Of a stretch of DNA of 64,000 nucleotides, positions 26,073 through 35,227 are shown piece by piece. How positions within the stretch are numbered: the first letter of the stretch is position 1; the number at the start of each line of letters is the position of its first letter. Both the position numbers and the translations under genes were made by a program. Under the pieces are notes generated by a model. It ran no database searches. It saw only the letters and a list, made by a program, of their open reading frames with translations, and was not told where the DNA came from. The DNA is from Paramicrobacterium chengjingii (GTDB lineage Bacteria; Actinomycetota; Actinomycetes; Actinomycetales; Microbacteriaceae): NCBI RefSeq assembly GCF_011751765.2, contig NZ_CP061169.1:2790001-2854000 (forward strand). Direction: 5' to 3'.

Positions 26073-27377
26073 TCAATCGAGCAAGAGCGCGGGCTCTTCG
26101 ATGATTGACGCCACGTCGGCGACGAATCGCGAGACCACATCGCCGTCAACCACGCGATGATCAAATGACCCGCCGATCGTGGTCACGAAGCGCGGGCGCA
26201 CTTCGCCATCAACCACCCATGGCTTCTGCTTGATCGTGCCCATTGCCACGATGCCGACCTCGCCCGGGTTGAGAATGGGCGTCCCCGTGTCCATGCCGAA
26301 TACCCCGATGTTCGAGAGGGTGATCGTTCCGTTCTGCATGTCGCTCGGCTGCGTCTTGCCGTCGCGCGCCGTGAGCGTGAGGTGCTCGAGCGCAGTCGCC
26401 AGTTCGAGCAACGTCATCGACTGAGCTTCCTTGACGTTCGGTACAAGCAGCCCGCGCGGAGTCGCCGCCGCAATCCCCAGATTGACGTAGTGGTGAATGA
26501 TGATCTCTTCGTCAGTCCACGTGGCGTTGACACTCGGGTTGCGCCGCACGGCCCAGATCATCGCGCGCGCCATGATCAGCATCGGAGACACCTTCACTCC
26601 GGCGAAGTCCGGTGATGCCTTGAGTCGTTTCGTGAACTCCATCGAGCGCGTGGCGTCGACGTCGACGAACACGCTCACATGCGGCGCCTGGAACTTCGAC
26701 CTCACCATTGCCTGCGCTACCTGCTTGCGCACACCCTTGACGGGAACGCGCTCTTCGCGATCCTCGCTCCACTCGGGTGTTTCGATGTTGCGGAACACAC
26801 TCGCCTGGCCCGCGTGACGCACGACGTCATCGCGCGTAATCTCACCGGCCAGGCCGGTTCCCTCGACAACGCTCAAGTCGACGCCGAGATCCTTCGCGAG
26901 CTTGCGAATCGGCGGCTTGGCGATGATCGGCCCCGCCGCGGCGGCGGGAACGGATGCGGGAGGAGTCGGCGGCGTGTTCAGACGCCTCTTGGCCCGTCGC
27001 CTGCTCGGAGCGCCGGCTCCGGTTCCATACCCGACGAGCACGGCTCCGTCTCCTGCTTCCTCCGGTTCGATCGTCGACTTCGTGTCGGCGGCGACGGTCT
27101 CTGCCTCGCGAGTGGGCTCGGGTGCAGCATCCTCCCCTGTGCTCTGCACCGTGACGATGGGTGTTCCCACGTCGACAGTCGTGCCCTCCTCGACAAGAAG
27201 CGAAACAATCGTGCCTTCGAAGGGCGATGGCAGCTCAACGAGCGATTTCGCGGTCTCGATCTCGACGAGCACCTGGTTCAGCTCGACTGAGTCTCCCGCC
27301 GCCACCTTCCATTGCACGATCTCGGCTTCGGTGAGACCCTCGCCGACATCGGGAAGGGGGAACTCTGACTCGCTCAT
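26073..27377 (-). CDS. bkdC: Branched-chain 2-oxoacid dehydrogenase E2 (dihydrolipoyl acyltransferase)
   Basis: 434 residues. One N-terminal lipoyl domain (residues about 4-78) with the lipoyl-lysine in [14 protein letters not shown]; a Pro/Ala linker; a peripheral subunit-binding domain [19 protein letters not shown] around 160-195; and the acyltransferase core with the catalytic DHRVVDGD near the C-terminus. It accepts acyl groups from E1 and passes them to CoA. It follows E1 beta by 15 bases. No E3 gene is in the operon, so a shared lipoamide dehydrogenase is presumably encoded elsewhere. Confidence 0.9.
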   Translation of the reverse strand: MSESEFPLPDVGEGLTEAEIVQWKVAAGDSVELNQVLVEIETAKSLVELPSPFEGTIVSLLVEEGTTVDVGTPIVTVQSTGEDAAPEPTREAETVAADTKSTIEPEEAGDGAVLVGYGTGAGAPSRRRAKRRLNTPPTPPASVPAAAAGPIIAKPPIRKLAKDLGVDLSVVEGTGLAGEITRDDVVRHAGQASVFRNIETPEWSEDREERVPVKGVRKQVAQAMVRSKFQAPHVSVFVDVDATRSMEFTKRLKASPDFAGVKVSPMLIMARAMIWAVRRNPSVNATWTDEEIIIHHYVNLGIAAATPRGLLVPNVKEAQSMTLLELATALEHLTLTARDGKTQPSDMQNGTITLSNIGVFGMDTGTPILNPGEVGIVAMGTIKQKPWVVDGEVRPRFVTTIGGSFDHRVVDGDVVSRFVADVASIIEEPALLLD

Positions 27378-27392
27378 GTGCTCTCCAGGTGC

Positions 27393-28406
27393 TTAGTAGG
27401 CGAGAGACCGGTCGACGGCCTCGAGGATGCGGTCGGCGTCAGGAAGGAACTGCTTCTCGAGACGCGCAGCGGGGAACGGAACGTCGAAGCCCGACACTCG
27501 CAGCACGGGCGCTTCAAGGGAGTAGAACGCTCGCTCGGCCACGGTTGCCGCGATCTCGGATCCGACCGAAACGAAACCGGATGCCTCTTGCGCGACGATT
27601 AGCCGACCTGTCTTGCGCACGCTGGCAAGCAGCGGCTCGTAGTCGATGGGAGATATCGAACGCAGATCGACGACCTCGAGGCTGATGCTTTCCCCCGCCG
27701 CCAGCTCGGCAGCTTGCAGGGCCGTCGTCACCATCGCCCCGTGGGCAACGATCGTCGCGTCGCTTCCCTGCCGCACAACGCGGCTTGCGTGCAGCGGCGC
27801 CCCGTGGGCGCTGAGGTCGACGTCACCCTTTTGCCAATATCGGCTCTTCGGCTCGAAGAACACGACGGGGTCATCTGACGCGATAGCCTCCTGGATCATC
27901 CAGTACGCGTCATTCGGTGTCGACGGGCTGAGCACCCGCAGGCCTGGGGTGTGCGCGAAGTATGTCTCGGGGCTCTCCTGGTGGTGCTCCACCGCTCCGA
28001 TGTGACCACCGTAGGGAATGCGGATCACGACGGGCATTGACAGCGCGCCCATGTGCTTGTTTGTGAGCTTCGCCAGCTGCGTTGTGATCTGGTTGAACCC
28101 GGGGAACACGAAGCCGTCAAATTGAATCTCGCACACGGGACGAAATCCGTTCATCGCGAGGCCGATCGCCGTTCCAATGATTCCGGACTCGGCAAGCGGA
28201 GTATCAAGAACGCGATTCTCGCCAAACTCAGCGTGCAGGCCTTCGGTCACACGGAATACGCCGCCGAGCGGTCCGATATCTTCACCCATCAGCAGCACAT
28301 CGTCGTCGGCCATGGCTGCGCGCAGCCCGGCGTTCAGCGCTTTGGCCATAGGCATCGTCGTGATTCCGGATGCCGCGACAGCAGGGGACTCGAGTGTCTC
28401 CGTCAC
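27393..28406 (-). CDS. bkdB: 2-oxoacid dehydrogenase E1 component, beta subunit
   Basis: 337 residues of the transketolase-like E1 beta family. MGEDIGPLGGVFRVTEGL near the start contributes the TPP-site glutamate; MPVVIRIPYGGHIGAVEHH and VVDLRSISPIDYEPLLASV are conserved in branched-chain and pyruvate E1 beta. It overlaps the alpha subunit gene by four bases. With alpha it decarboxylates 2-oxoacids and loads the acyl group on lipoyl-E2. Confidence 0.9.
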   Translation of the reverse strand: MTETLESPAVAASGITTMPMAKALNAGLRAAMADDDVLLMGEDIGPLGGVFRVTEGLHAEFGENRVLDTPLAESGIIGTAIGLAMNGFRPVCEIQFDGFVFPGFNQITTQLAKLTNKHMGALSMPVVIRIPYGGHIGAVEHHQESPETYFAHTPGLRVLSPSTPNDAYWMIQEAIASDDPVVFFEPKSRYWQKGDVDLSAHGAPLHASRVVRQGSDATIVAHGAMVTTALQAAELAAGESISLEVVDLRSISPIDYEPLLASVRKTGRLIVAQEASGFVSVGSEIAATVAERAFYSLEAPVLRVSGFDVPFPAARLEKQFLPDADRILEAVDRSLAY

Positions 28407-29542
28407 TGGTCTGCACCGCCTTCCAAGCTTGCTTCATACGCGTCGAGCCACTCAGACTGGTCGTCGACGAGCGAATGCTCCTCGCTGTAGACAAAATCGA
28501 ACATCGCATCGCGATCAGGATTGGGAAGCTCGAGGCAGCGGCGGCGCACATCAGCGGCATAGTCTTTCGCCTCGGTATTGACCTCGTCGAAGAGACTGTC
28601 TGCAGCGCCCTGCGCACGCAGCCAGGTTTCGAAACGAGCGATCGGGTCACGCGCGGTCCAGGAGTCGAATTCGTCTGTCGTGCGGTACTTTGTGGGGTCA
28701 TCGCTTGTCGTGTGCGCGCCGACTCGGTAGGTGTCCGCCTCGATGAACTGCGGGCCGTTGCCGCTGCGAGCGTTCTCGAGGTGATGCCGAGACACCGCGT
28801 AGCTTGCCAGCACATCGTTGCCGTCAACGTGCACGCTGTCGAGGCCGAATCCCGCTGCGCGCCTGTACAGGGGGGTGCGCGACTGCCTGCTGACGGGAAC
28901 GGAGATCGCCCACTTGTTGTTCTGCAGAAAGAACACCTGTGAGGTCTGGTAGCTCGCAGCGAAAATCATCGACTCGTTAACGTCACCCTCGCTCGTCGAA
29001 CCATCGCCGAAGTAGACCATCACCGCTTTGTCCGACTCCGGATCGCCCGTCGCCGTCTCGCTCCGAAACGAGACGCCCATGGCGTACCCGCTCGCGTGCA
29101 GGGTCTGCGCGCCGAGCACGAGTGTGTAGAGGCGGAAGTTGCCGTTTGCCGGGTCGGTCGGATCCCATCCGCCAAGCGTCACACCGCGGTACAGGGCAAG
29201 GATGCCGAGAGGGTCGACTCCGCGAATGAGAGCGACGGCGTGCTCGCGGTACGAGGGGAAGATCGTGTCCTGCGCACGAGCGGCCCGTGCCGAGCCCACC
29301 TGCGCGGCCTCCTGCCCCAGGGACGGAGCCCACAGAGCAAGCTGTCCCTGTCTCTGCAAGTTCGCAGCTTCGAGATCGAGCCCACGCGTGACGACCATGT
29401 CGCGCAGAAACTGCACATGGTCGTCGTCGGTGAGCCCGTCGAGCACCGGGAGGTATTTCTCAGCATCCGGCGTCGGGGCGAAGGTTCCGTCGGCCGCGAG
29501 CATGCGCACCGAGGAAATCTGGGTGTCGTTCACAGAAGCCAC
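28403..29542 (-). CDS. bkdA: 2-oxoacid dehydrogenase E1 component, alpha subunit
   Basis: 379 residues. The thiamine-diphosphate motif is GDGSTSEGDVNESM followed by QNNKWAISVPV; the phosphorylation-loop region reads TYRVGAHTTSDDPTKYR. An N-terminal extension of about 50 residues fits actinobacterial BkdA. It starts four bases after the aminotransferase stop, so both are in one transcript. The linkage to an aminotransferase favours branched-chain rather than pyruvate substrates; pyruvate cannot be excluded by sequence. Confidence 0.87.
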   Translation of the reverse strand: MASVNDTQISSVRMLAADGTFAPTPDAEKYLPVLDGLTDDDHVQFLRDMVVTRGLDLEAANLQRQGQLALWAPSLGQEAAQVGSARAARAQDTIFPSYREHAVALIRGVDPLGILALYRGVTLGGWDPTDPANGNFRLYTLVLGAQTLHASGYAMGVSFRSETATGDPESDKAVMVYFGDGSTSEGDVNESMIFAASYQTSQVFFLQNNKWAISVPVSRQSRTPLYRRAAGFGLDSVHVDGNDVLASYAVSRHHLENARSGNGPQFIEADTYRVGAHTTSDDPTKYRTTDEFDSWTARDPIARFETWLRAQGAADSLFDEVNTEAKDYAADVRRRCLELPNPDRDAMFDFVYSEEHSLVDDQSEWLDAYEASLEGGADQ

Positions 29543-29546
29543 CGTT

Positions 29547-30692
29547 CTAACCTAGGGTCCTTGCGCCGTGACCGGATGGGAGGGAATTCACAATCACTTC
29601 GGCCGCAGCTAGGAGCTTATCGACAGATTCCGGCTCGCCGATGCTCAGTCGGATGCCGGCACCGGCGAACGGCCGCGACACAATACCGTGCTCGGTGAAC
29701 GTCGCTGCCGCAGCATCCGTTTCGTTTCCCGTCGCAAGCCACACGAAGTTCGACTGAGTCGCCGGAATTGCCCAGCCCTGTTCGCGGAGCCGGGCCACCA
29801 CGTGATCGCGACGTTCGACGAGCACGTCAACGCGAGAGAGCAGCTCATCGGAGCGGTCGAGTGATGCAATCGCTGCGGCCTGAGCGGGTCCGGTAACAGA
29901 CAGCGGAATGGCGGATGCTCGCGCGGCATCAAGCAGCTGCTCTGAGCCGAGCGCCCAGCCAACACGCAAGCCGGCAAGACCATACGCCTTAGAGAACGTG
30001 CGCAGCACCACAAGATTGGGGTAGCGACCGACGATGTCGAGGCCGTTCACCGCAGTGTCGTCGCGGACAAACTCGGCATACGCTTCGTCGAGAAGCACGA
30101 GCACATGCGCTGGAACCTTCTGCATAAACGCGGCAAAGTCGATGGCGGTGATGATCGTACCCGTGGGGTTGTTGGGCGTGCACACGATCACCACACGGGT
30201 GCGATCGGTGATGGCATCGGCAATCGAAGTGAGGTCGTGGGCACCATTGCCGTTATTCGCAATGGGGACGCTCGTCGCGCCGGCGACCGTCACGAGTCCG
30301 GGGTATGCCTCGAAGCTGCGCCACGAGTAGAGCACCTCGTCTCCGGGGCCGGCTGCGGCCTGGATGAACTGAGAGAGCAGTGCGACCGAGCCCGAGCCCA
30401 CGTGGATCTCATCTGCGCTGACTCCGTGCTCGGCTGCAAGCCGCTCCCGCAGCGCTGTGGCCGTGGCATCCGGGTACCGATTGACGTCATGTGCAGCAGA
30501 GATCGCCTCGATCACGCCGGGAAGCGGAGGAAACGGGTTCTCATTACTCGACAGCTTGAAGGCGTCGGGGGCCGCGGGTTTGCCCTGCCGGTAGGGCGGG
30601 GTTGCGATTATCTCGGGGCGCAGTCGCACGTGCGATGCGTTGGGAAGCCGGCTGGCGTCTTCGAGGGCATTCACCTTCCCGAGTCTAGACAT
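29547..30692 (-). CDS. PLP-dependent aminotransferase, HisC/aromatic type
   Basis: 381 residues of fold-type I aminotransferases, group II. KLSSNENPFPP and NRYPDATATALRERLA are typical of histidinol-phosphate aminotransferases; CTPNNPTGT, LLDEAYAEF and the PLP-lysine in TFSKAYGLAGLRVGW complete the active site. GRPFAGAGIRLSIG binds the substrate carboxylate. Sequence says HisC-like, but the gene leads the bkd operon with a four-base gap, so its true role may be aromatic or branched-chain amino acid transamination feeding E1. The ATG at 30692 was preferred over 30749 because AGGGA lies upstream and homology starts there. Confidence 0.82.
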   Translation of the reverse strand: MSRLGKVNALEDASRLPNASHVRLRPEIIATPPYRQGKPAAPDAFKLSSNENPFPPLPGVIEAISAAHDVNRYPDATATALRERLAAEHGVSADEIHVGSGSVALLSQFIQAAAGPGDEVLYSWRSFEAYPGLVTVAGATSVPIANNGNGAHDLTSIADAITDRTRVVIVCTPNNPTGTIITAIDFAAFMQKVPAHVLVLLDEAYAEFVRDDTAVNGLDIVGRYPNLVVLRTFSKAYGLAGLRVGWALGSEQLLDAARASAIPLSVTGPAQAAAIASLDRSDELLSRVDVLVERRDHVVARLREQGWAIPATQSNFVWLATGNETDAAAATFTEHGIVSRPFAGAGIRLSIGEPESVDKLLAAAEVIVNSLPSGHGARTLG

Positions 30693-30784
30693 TGACCATT
30701 CCCTGGTGGGTATACGCGCGGACGTCGATAAGAGAAGGCCGAAAAACATGGGGTTTGCTCGGCAACTGCTGGCATCATGGTGGC

Positions 30785-31174
30785 ATGAGGTTCCTTCTGC
30801 AAGTCATCGTGAACGGTGTGGCAATCTGGCTGACCACGCTCATTGTCGGCGGCATCACCATGACGTCGTTTGGCGCCGAGTGGTGGCAGATCGGGCTGAG
30901 TTACGCCGTAGTCGGGCTGATCTTCGCGATCGTCAACGGCATCATCCGCCCCATTATCAAGGTCGTTGCGCTTCCGATCTACATTCTGACGCTCGGTTTG
31001 ATCTCGTTCATCGTGAACGGTCTTCTGCTACTGCTCACCGCCTGGCTGAGCAGCCTGTTCGGGTTTGGGCTCCAGGTCGAGGGGTTCTGGTGGGGTGTGC
31101 TCGGTGCCCTCGTCATCGGAATCATCAACTGGTTCATCGGGTTGTTCGTTCGGCCGAAGCGGTCGCAGTCCTGA
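30785..31174 (+). CDS. Four-helix holin-like membrane protein
   Basis: 129 residues, almost wholly hydrophobic with four helices: LLQVIVNGVAIWLTTLIVGG, IGLSYAVVGLIFAIVNGIIRP, LPIYILTLGLISFIVNGLLLL and WWGVLGALVIGIINWFIGLF. NGIIRPIIKVVALPIYILTLG is the hallmark of the 'mycobacterial 4 TMS phage holin' superfamily, which is widespread in chromosomes and not a sign of prophage. Function unknown. The ATG at 30785 starts the conserved region. Confidence 0.82.
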   Translation: MRFLLQVIVNGVAIWLTTLIVGGITMTSFGAEWWQIGLSYAVVGLIFAIVNGIIRPIIKVVALPIYILTLGLISFIVNGLLLLLTAWLSSLFGFGLQVEGFWWGVLGALVIGIINWFIGLFVRPKRSQS

Positions 31175-31184
31175 TCGACGAGGG

Positions 31185-32786
31185 CTACGACGAGCGAATC
31201 GCGTCGTCGGGCAACGGCAGCGGCGACGGTTGCGGCCCACGACGATCCACATGCTCGCCGTCAGGCCGACCCGATTCGTGAAGTGCGTCTTCGTCACTCC
31301 CCTCACTGCGGTCGAGCACACCGTCACCACCAGCATGGTGCGAGCCCGTCGTGCCTGACGCGACGTCGTCTGGGACTGCGTTCTCCCCTGCCGCGCCACC
31401 GGATGCGTGAGGAATCGGCTCATCAATGCGCACAGCGCGGTAGTCGGTTCTCGCGCCGCCGCCATCGATGTCGTCGAGCGCCGAGTGGAGTGGCCCGAAT
31501 CGAGGATCGAACGATGCGTCCATCTGGGTTGCCGTCTTCTCGTACCCGGACATGCTGTGCGGTGACATCCAATCATCACCGCCAGGAGGGGCATCGCCGG
31601 TGACGACAATGCGTTCACCGCCGTCGGTGAAGCCGCCGAGGGCCGGAACAACGTCTCCCGAATGCTCGACAGCGTACGCATTGACACCGTCAGGCAGATC
31701 GGCGCCGGTTGATGGAGCGCCGAATGTGACGAGCGTCTGCACGTTGTAATCACCAGACTGTGTAATGCGTTCGGCAATGAGCCCGCCCTGCGAGTGGCCG
31801 ACGATGGTCACTGAATCGTCAGGCTCGATGCCGGCGTCGCCCATCGCCTGCTCGACCGCACGGTAGCCGCCGCCGTCCGCATCGGCCATGAGCGCCAGAT
31901 TCGACTCCATATCAAATGACTCGTCTCCCCCGCCGACGCCCATGTCGACGGTGCCACCGACGTACACGACCCAGGAGTCACCGTTGCCGTACTCTTCGAT
32001 GCGAATCTGTGGCGAGCCGGCTCCTGAGCTCGGGATTCGTCGCGCCAGATCGGCAATTGACGTCGGCGCGCTCACCGCTGAGCGGGCACCAGGGGTCACG
32101 GACACCGCAGACTCGCTGAACGCGCGAACGCCGAGAGCGCCCAGTCCGACGGCTGCACCGGGAACCGAGAGCATCGGATCGTTGATGAGGTCAGACAAGG
32201 CCGGGGGCATGCCCAGCGCCGACTTGATGCTGTCGTCGCTTCCCGAGACGACCCCACGCACGAGAAACATTGCCAACGGACTGCGGGCGACCTCGGGATG
32301 CGCACCGAGCCAGCCCGTTATGTTCGCCCCAAGCACGGATTTTACGCGTGAGAACGCTTGACGCCCGCCCGGAGTGACAGCCATCGCAACGAGGCCGGGC
32401 CCGGCGATGAGCGTAGCTCCGACAAGGGGAAGGAGCATATGCCCAAAGAGCGCACCTCCGACCGCACCCGTGGCGGACGACGCCAAGTTGAACAAGCCAC
32501 TCACCGTCGACTCCGTCTCGAGATACAAGGAAGCACTAGCCCCGAGCGCCCGAGATACAGCTGCGGCCTGGTCAGACGCGGCCGCCAGCTGATCCGCTGC
32601 TCTGTCGATCCTCGGCCCCGCCGTGCTCCACCTTGACGAAGGATTCGGTGGCGCCGTCATCACGCGCGCTGCTGACGCCTCAGCACTCGCGAGCCCGCAT
32701 TCGAGCGAGAAACTCGCGAGCTCGTCTGCAAGAGTGCTGATCTCGTCGGTGTCGATCATCGTCGGGCTGCCTACCGTGATGCTCAT
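31185..32786 (-). CDS. Large alpha/beta-hydrolase-fold protein with WXG-like N-terminus
   Basis: 533 residues. The first 100 residues are Ala/Ser-rich helices resembling the N-terminal region of type VII-secreted substrates. A hydrophobic stretch (VGGALFGHMLLPLVGATLIAG) follows. From about residue 270 is an alpha/beta hydrolase core: WVVYVGGTVDMG, the nucleophile elbow VTIVGHSQGGLIAERI, a possible acid in VEHSGDVVPALGG, and a late His in SPHSMSGYEKTA. The last 90 residues are polar and disordered. AAGGAG precedes the ATG, which overlaps the small WxG protein gene by four bases. It may be a secreted or surface lipase-like effector; secretion is inference. Confidence 0.7.
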   Translation of the reverse strand: MSITVGSPTMIDTDEISTLADELASFSLECGLASAEASAARVMTAPPNPSSRWSTAGPRIDRAADQLAAASDQAAAVSRALGASASLYLETESTVSGLFNLASSATGAVGGALFGHMLLPLVGATLIAGPGLVAMAVTPGGRQAFSRVKSVLGANITGWLGAHPEVARSPLAMFLVRGVVSGSDDSIKSALGMPPALSDLINDPMLSVPGAAVGLGALGVRAFSESAVSVTPGARSAVSAPTSIADLARRIPSSGAGSPQIRIEEYGNGDSWVVYVGGTVDMGVGGGDESFDMESNLALMADADGGGYRAVEQAMGDAGIEPDDSVTIVGHSQGGLIAERITQSGDYNVQTLVTFGAPSTGADLPDGVNAYAVEHSGDVVPALGGFTDGGERIVVTGDAPPGGDDWMSPHSMSGYEKTATQMDASFDPRFGPLHSALDDIDGGGARTDYRAVRIDEPIPHASGGAAGENAVPDDVASGTTGSHHAGGDGVLDRSEGSDEDALHESGRPDGEHVDRRGPQPSPLPLPDDAIRSS

Positions 32787-33094
32787 CGTGTCTCCTTCAT
32801 GCGGCCGGACTCCATGTGCGAGGCAGTGTCTGCCTGCACGCGTGCGATGTCGTGCAGCACAGCGTTGAGCGCCCCGTTCAGGCTCGACTCGCTGATCGTC
32901 AGCTGCGCGTCAATGTCGTGCAGACGCAGCTCGTATGCGCGCGCCGACGCACCCGACCAGCTGGCGGGCATGGCAAGGGGAATGCGACTGTGCGCGAGTG
33001 CCGCGACAGTGTCGCGCACGCTGTCGAGGGCGGTGTGCTGGGCGCGCAGCTCGGCGATCGCCTGCTCGGCCTCGGCTTCGGTGACGGGATTCAC
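32783..33094 (-). CDS. Small helical WxG-motif protein
   Basis: 103 residues, from a GTG fixed by GGAAGGAG five bases upstream. Two helices flank a turn with PASWSGASARAYELRLHDID, the WxG signature of ESX/WXG100 proteins. Length and the Ala/Glu-rich helices fit. It overlaps the hydrolase gene by four bases, so the two are made together and may form a heterodimer via their N-terminal helices. No ESX secretion genes are in the window. Confidence 0.65.
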   Translation of the reverse strand: MNPVTEAEAEQAIAELRAQHTALDSVRDTVAALAHSRIPLAMPASWSGASARAYELRLHDIDAQLTISESSLNGALNAVLHDIARVQADTASHMESGRMKETR

Positions 33095-33254
33095 GGATGC
33101 TCCTTCCACGGCGTGTATCCAGGCTCTCCCGCGGGAAGCATCCGCCCCACTCAGGGAGGGAAAACTGTGGACGGTCACGACATTGGCGAGGTTGTGGAGG
33201 GAAAATGACAGCGGGGACTGTGATTCGACTCCACAGTTCGACAGAATGGAACCC

Positions 33255-33773
33255 ATGTCCCGCGCCTCCGAGGTCGTTCCCTTTTCGATCTGCTTCGTGT
33301 GCGCGGGAAACATCTGCCGGTCTCCGATGGCAGAGATCGTCTTTTTGTCGCGCGTTGAACAGGCGGGGCTTTCCCGCTGGGTGACGGCGACATCCGCGGG
33401 CATCGGCGATTGGCACGTCGGCGAGCGCGCAGACCAGCGAACGCTCGACGCGCTCGCTGCCCGCGGCTACGACGGCTCGATGCACAGAGCAAAGCAGTTC
33501 GACGAAAACTGGTTTCCGAACCTCGACCTCGTCGTCGCTCTCGACCGCACACATCTGCGTTCGTTACAGCACAGCGCGCCAACGGCATCCGATCAGACAA
33601 AGGTCTCTCTGCTCATGTCGTTCGACGATTCCGCAGACCGACCATGGGACGTTCCCGACCCGTACTACTCGAATGCGCAAACCTTTGACAAGGTTCTTGG
33701 GATGATAGAGAGAGCGAGCCTGGCCTTGTTCCGCCAGCTCGAGCCAGCGATCCGACAGGGAGCCCTTCGATGA
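33255..33773 (+). CDS. Low-molecular-weight protein-tyrosine phosphatase
   Basis: 172 residues. The P-loop CAGNICRSPMAE holds the nucleophile Cys, Arg and Ser; the general-acid aspartate is in DVPDPYYSNAQTFDKVL near the C-terminus; ATSAGIGDWHVGERAD is also conserved. It removes phosphate from protein tyrosine. It overlaps purB by four bases. The ATG at 33255 is preferred; one at 33246 is three codons upstream. Confidence 0.9.
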   Translation: MSRASEVVPFSICFVCAGNICRSPMAEIVFLSRVEQAGLSRWVTATSAGIGDWHVGERADQRTLDALAARGYDGSMHRAKQFDENWFPNLDLVVALDRTHLRSLQHSAPTASDQTKVSLLMSFDDSADRPWDVPDPYYSNAQTFDKVLGMIERASLALFRQLEPAIRQGALR

Positions 33774-35161
33774 CACCACTTCCGCCTCAGCCACTCAGCC
33801 CTCTCGACGGACGGTATCGCGCCGCTGTCACTGATTTGGGAGAACATCTGAGCGAGGCGGGACTCAATCGGGCGCGCGTCGCCGTTGAGGTGGAGTGGCT
33901 GCTCTACCTCACGTCGCACGGCATGTTCGGCTCGCAGCCGTTGACTGTCGCCGAGACCGAATCGCTTCGGCAGCTTGTCGACGATTTTGGTCAGGCGGAG
34001 ATCGATCGGCTTGCCGAATTCGAGGCGACAACGCGTCACGATGTGAAGGCTGTCGAATATCTGGTGCGGGAGCGACTGTCAGAGCTTGGTCTCGATCGAA
34101 TTGCCGAGCTCACCCACTTCGCGTGCACGAGCGAAGACATCAACAACCTGTCGTATGCCATCACGGTGAAGGATGCCGTGCAGAACGTGTGGCTGCCCAC
34201 CTATCGCGGCGTCATTCAGACCCTGCGCGAGCTTGCCGAGAAACATCGCGATGCCCCCATGCTGTCGCACACGCACGGTCAACCGGCGACGCCGAGCACG
34301 ATGGGACGCGAACTCGCTGTCACCGTGTATCGACTCGAGCGGATTCTCGTGCAGATCGACGCAAGCGAGTACCTCGGCAAATTCTCGGGGGCGACAGGTG
34401 ACTTCGCCGCACATGTCGTTGCCGACCCGGATGCCGATTGGCCGCGCATTTCGCGTGAGTTCGTCGAGTCTCTCGGGCTTACGTGGAACCCGCTCACCAC
34501 GCAGATCGAATCGCATGACTGGCAGGCGGAGCTGTACTCCCGCATCGCTCACGCCGGGCGTGTGCTGCACAATCTTGCCACCGACGTGTGGACATACATC
34601 TCAATGGGATACTTCCGTCAGATTCCGCAAGAGGGAGCCACCGGCTCGTCGACGATGCCGCACAAGGTGAACCCGATCCGCTTCGAGAATGCCGAGGCGA
34701 ACCTCGAGATTTCGGCTGCGCTCCTCGACTCGCTTGCCTCGACGCTCGTGACGTCTCGCCTACAGCGCGATCTCACCGACTCAACGACTCAACGCAACAT
34801 CGGAGTCGCTCTCGGCCACTCCCTGCTTGCCCTCGACAACATCGGCCGCGGGCTTCGCGAAATCGACCTCAACACGGAGGCACTTCTCGCCGATCTCGAC
34901 GGCAACTGGGAGGTGCTCGGCGAAGCCATCCAAACGGTGATTCGCGCCGAGGTCACGGCCGGTCGCTCACAGATCAGCGACCCCTATGCTCTGCTGAAAG
35001 AGCTGACCAGAGGAAAGCGCATCGGCCATGCCGAGCTCGCCGAGTTTGTGTCGGGTCTCGACATCGGAGACGACGCCAAACACCGCCTGCTTGCCCTCAC
35101 ACCCGACCGCTACATTGGGCTCGCCGCGTCGCAGGTCGACGCACTCGGCGCGCCACGCTGA
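33770..35161 (+). CDS. purB: Adenylosuccinate lyase
   Basis: 463 residues of the fumarase/aspartase superfamily. It splits fumarate from adenylosuccinate and SAICAR in purine synthesis. Family signature TGSSTMPHKVNPIRFENAE is intact; THFACTSEDINNLSYA and MLSHTHGQPATPSTMG carry catalytic His residues. The E. coli-like form, a little longer than the B. subtilis form. Coupled to the tyrosine phosphatase by a four-base overlap. Confidence 0.95.
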   Translation: MTPLPPQPLSPLDGRYRAAVTDLGEHLSEAGLNRARVAVEVEWLLYLTSHGMFGSQPLTVAETESLRQLVDDFGQAEIDRLAEFEATTRHDVKAVEYLVRERLSELGLDRIAELTHFACTSEDINNLSYAITVKDAVQNVWLPTYRGVIQTLRELAEKHRDAPMLSHTHGQPATPSTMGRELAVTVYRLERILVQIDASEYLGKFSGATGDFAAHVVADPDADWPRISREFVESLGLTWNPLTTQIESHDWQAELYSRIAHAGRVLHNLATDVWTYISMGYFRQIPQEGATGSSTMPHKVNPIRFENAEANLEISAALLDSLASTLVTSRLQRDLTDSTTQRNIGVALGHSLLALDNIGRGLREIDLNTEALLADLDGNWEVLGEAIQTVIRAEVTAGRSQISDPYALLKELTRGKRIGHAELAEFVSGLDIGDDAKHRLLALTPDRYIGLAASQVDALGAPR

Positions 35162-35227
35162 CCCCAATTGAGCCGTCCCCCGACGGCATGCGGCGCTGAA
35201 AACTGAGTGTGAGGAACCCAAGAAGAT

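Noticed and set aside
30785..31174. Prophage, suggested by the holin-like gene
   Set aside because: No other phage genes occur nearby, and this four-helix family is common in actinobacterial chromosomes.
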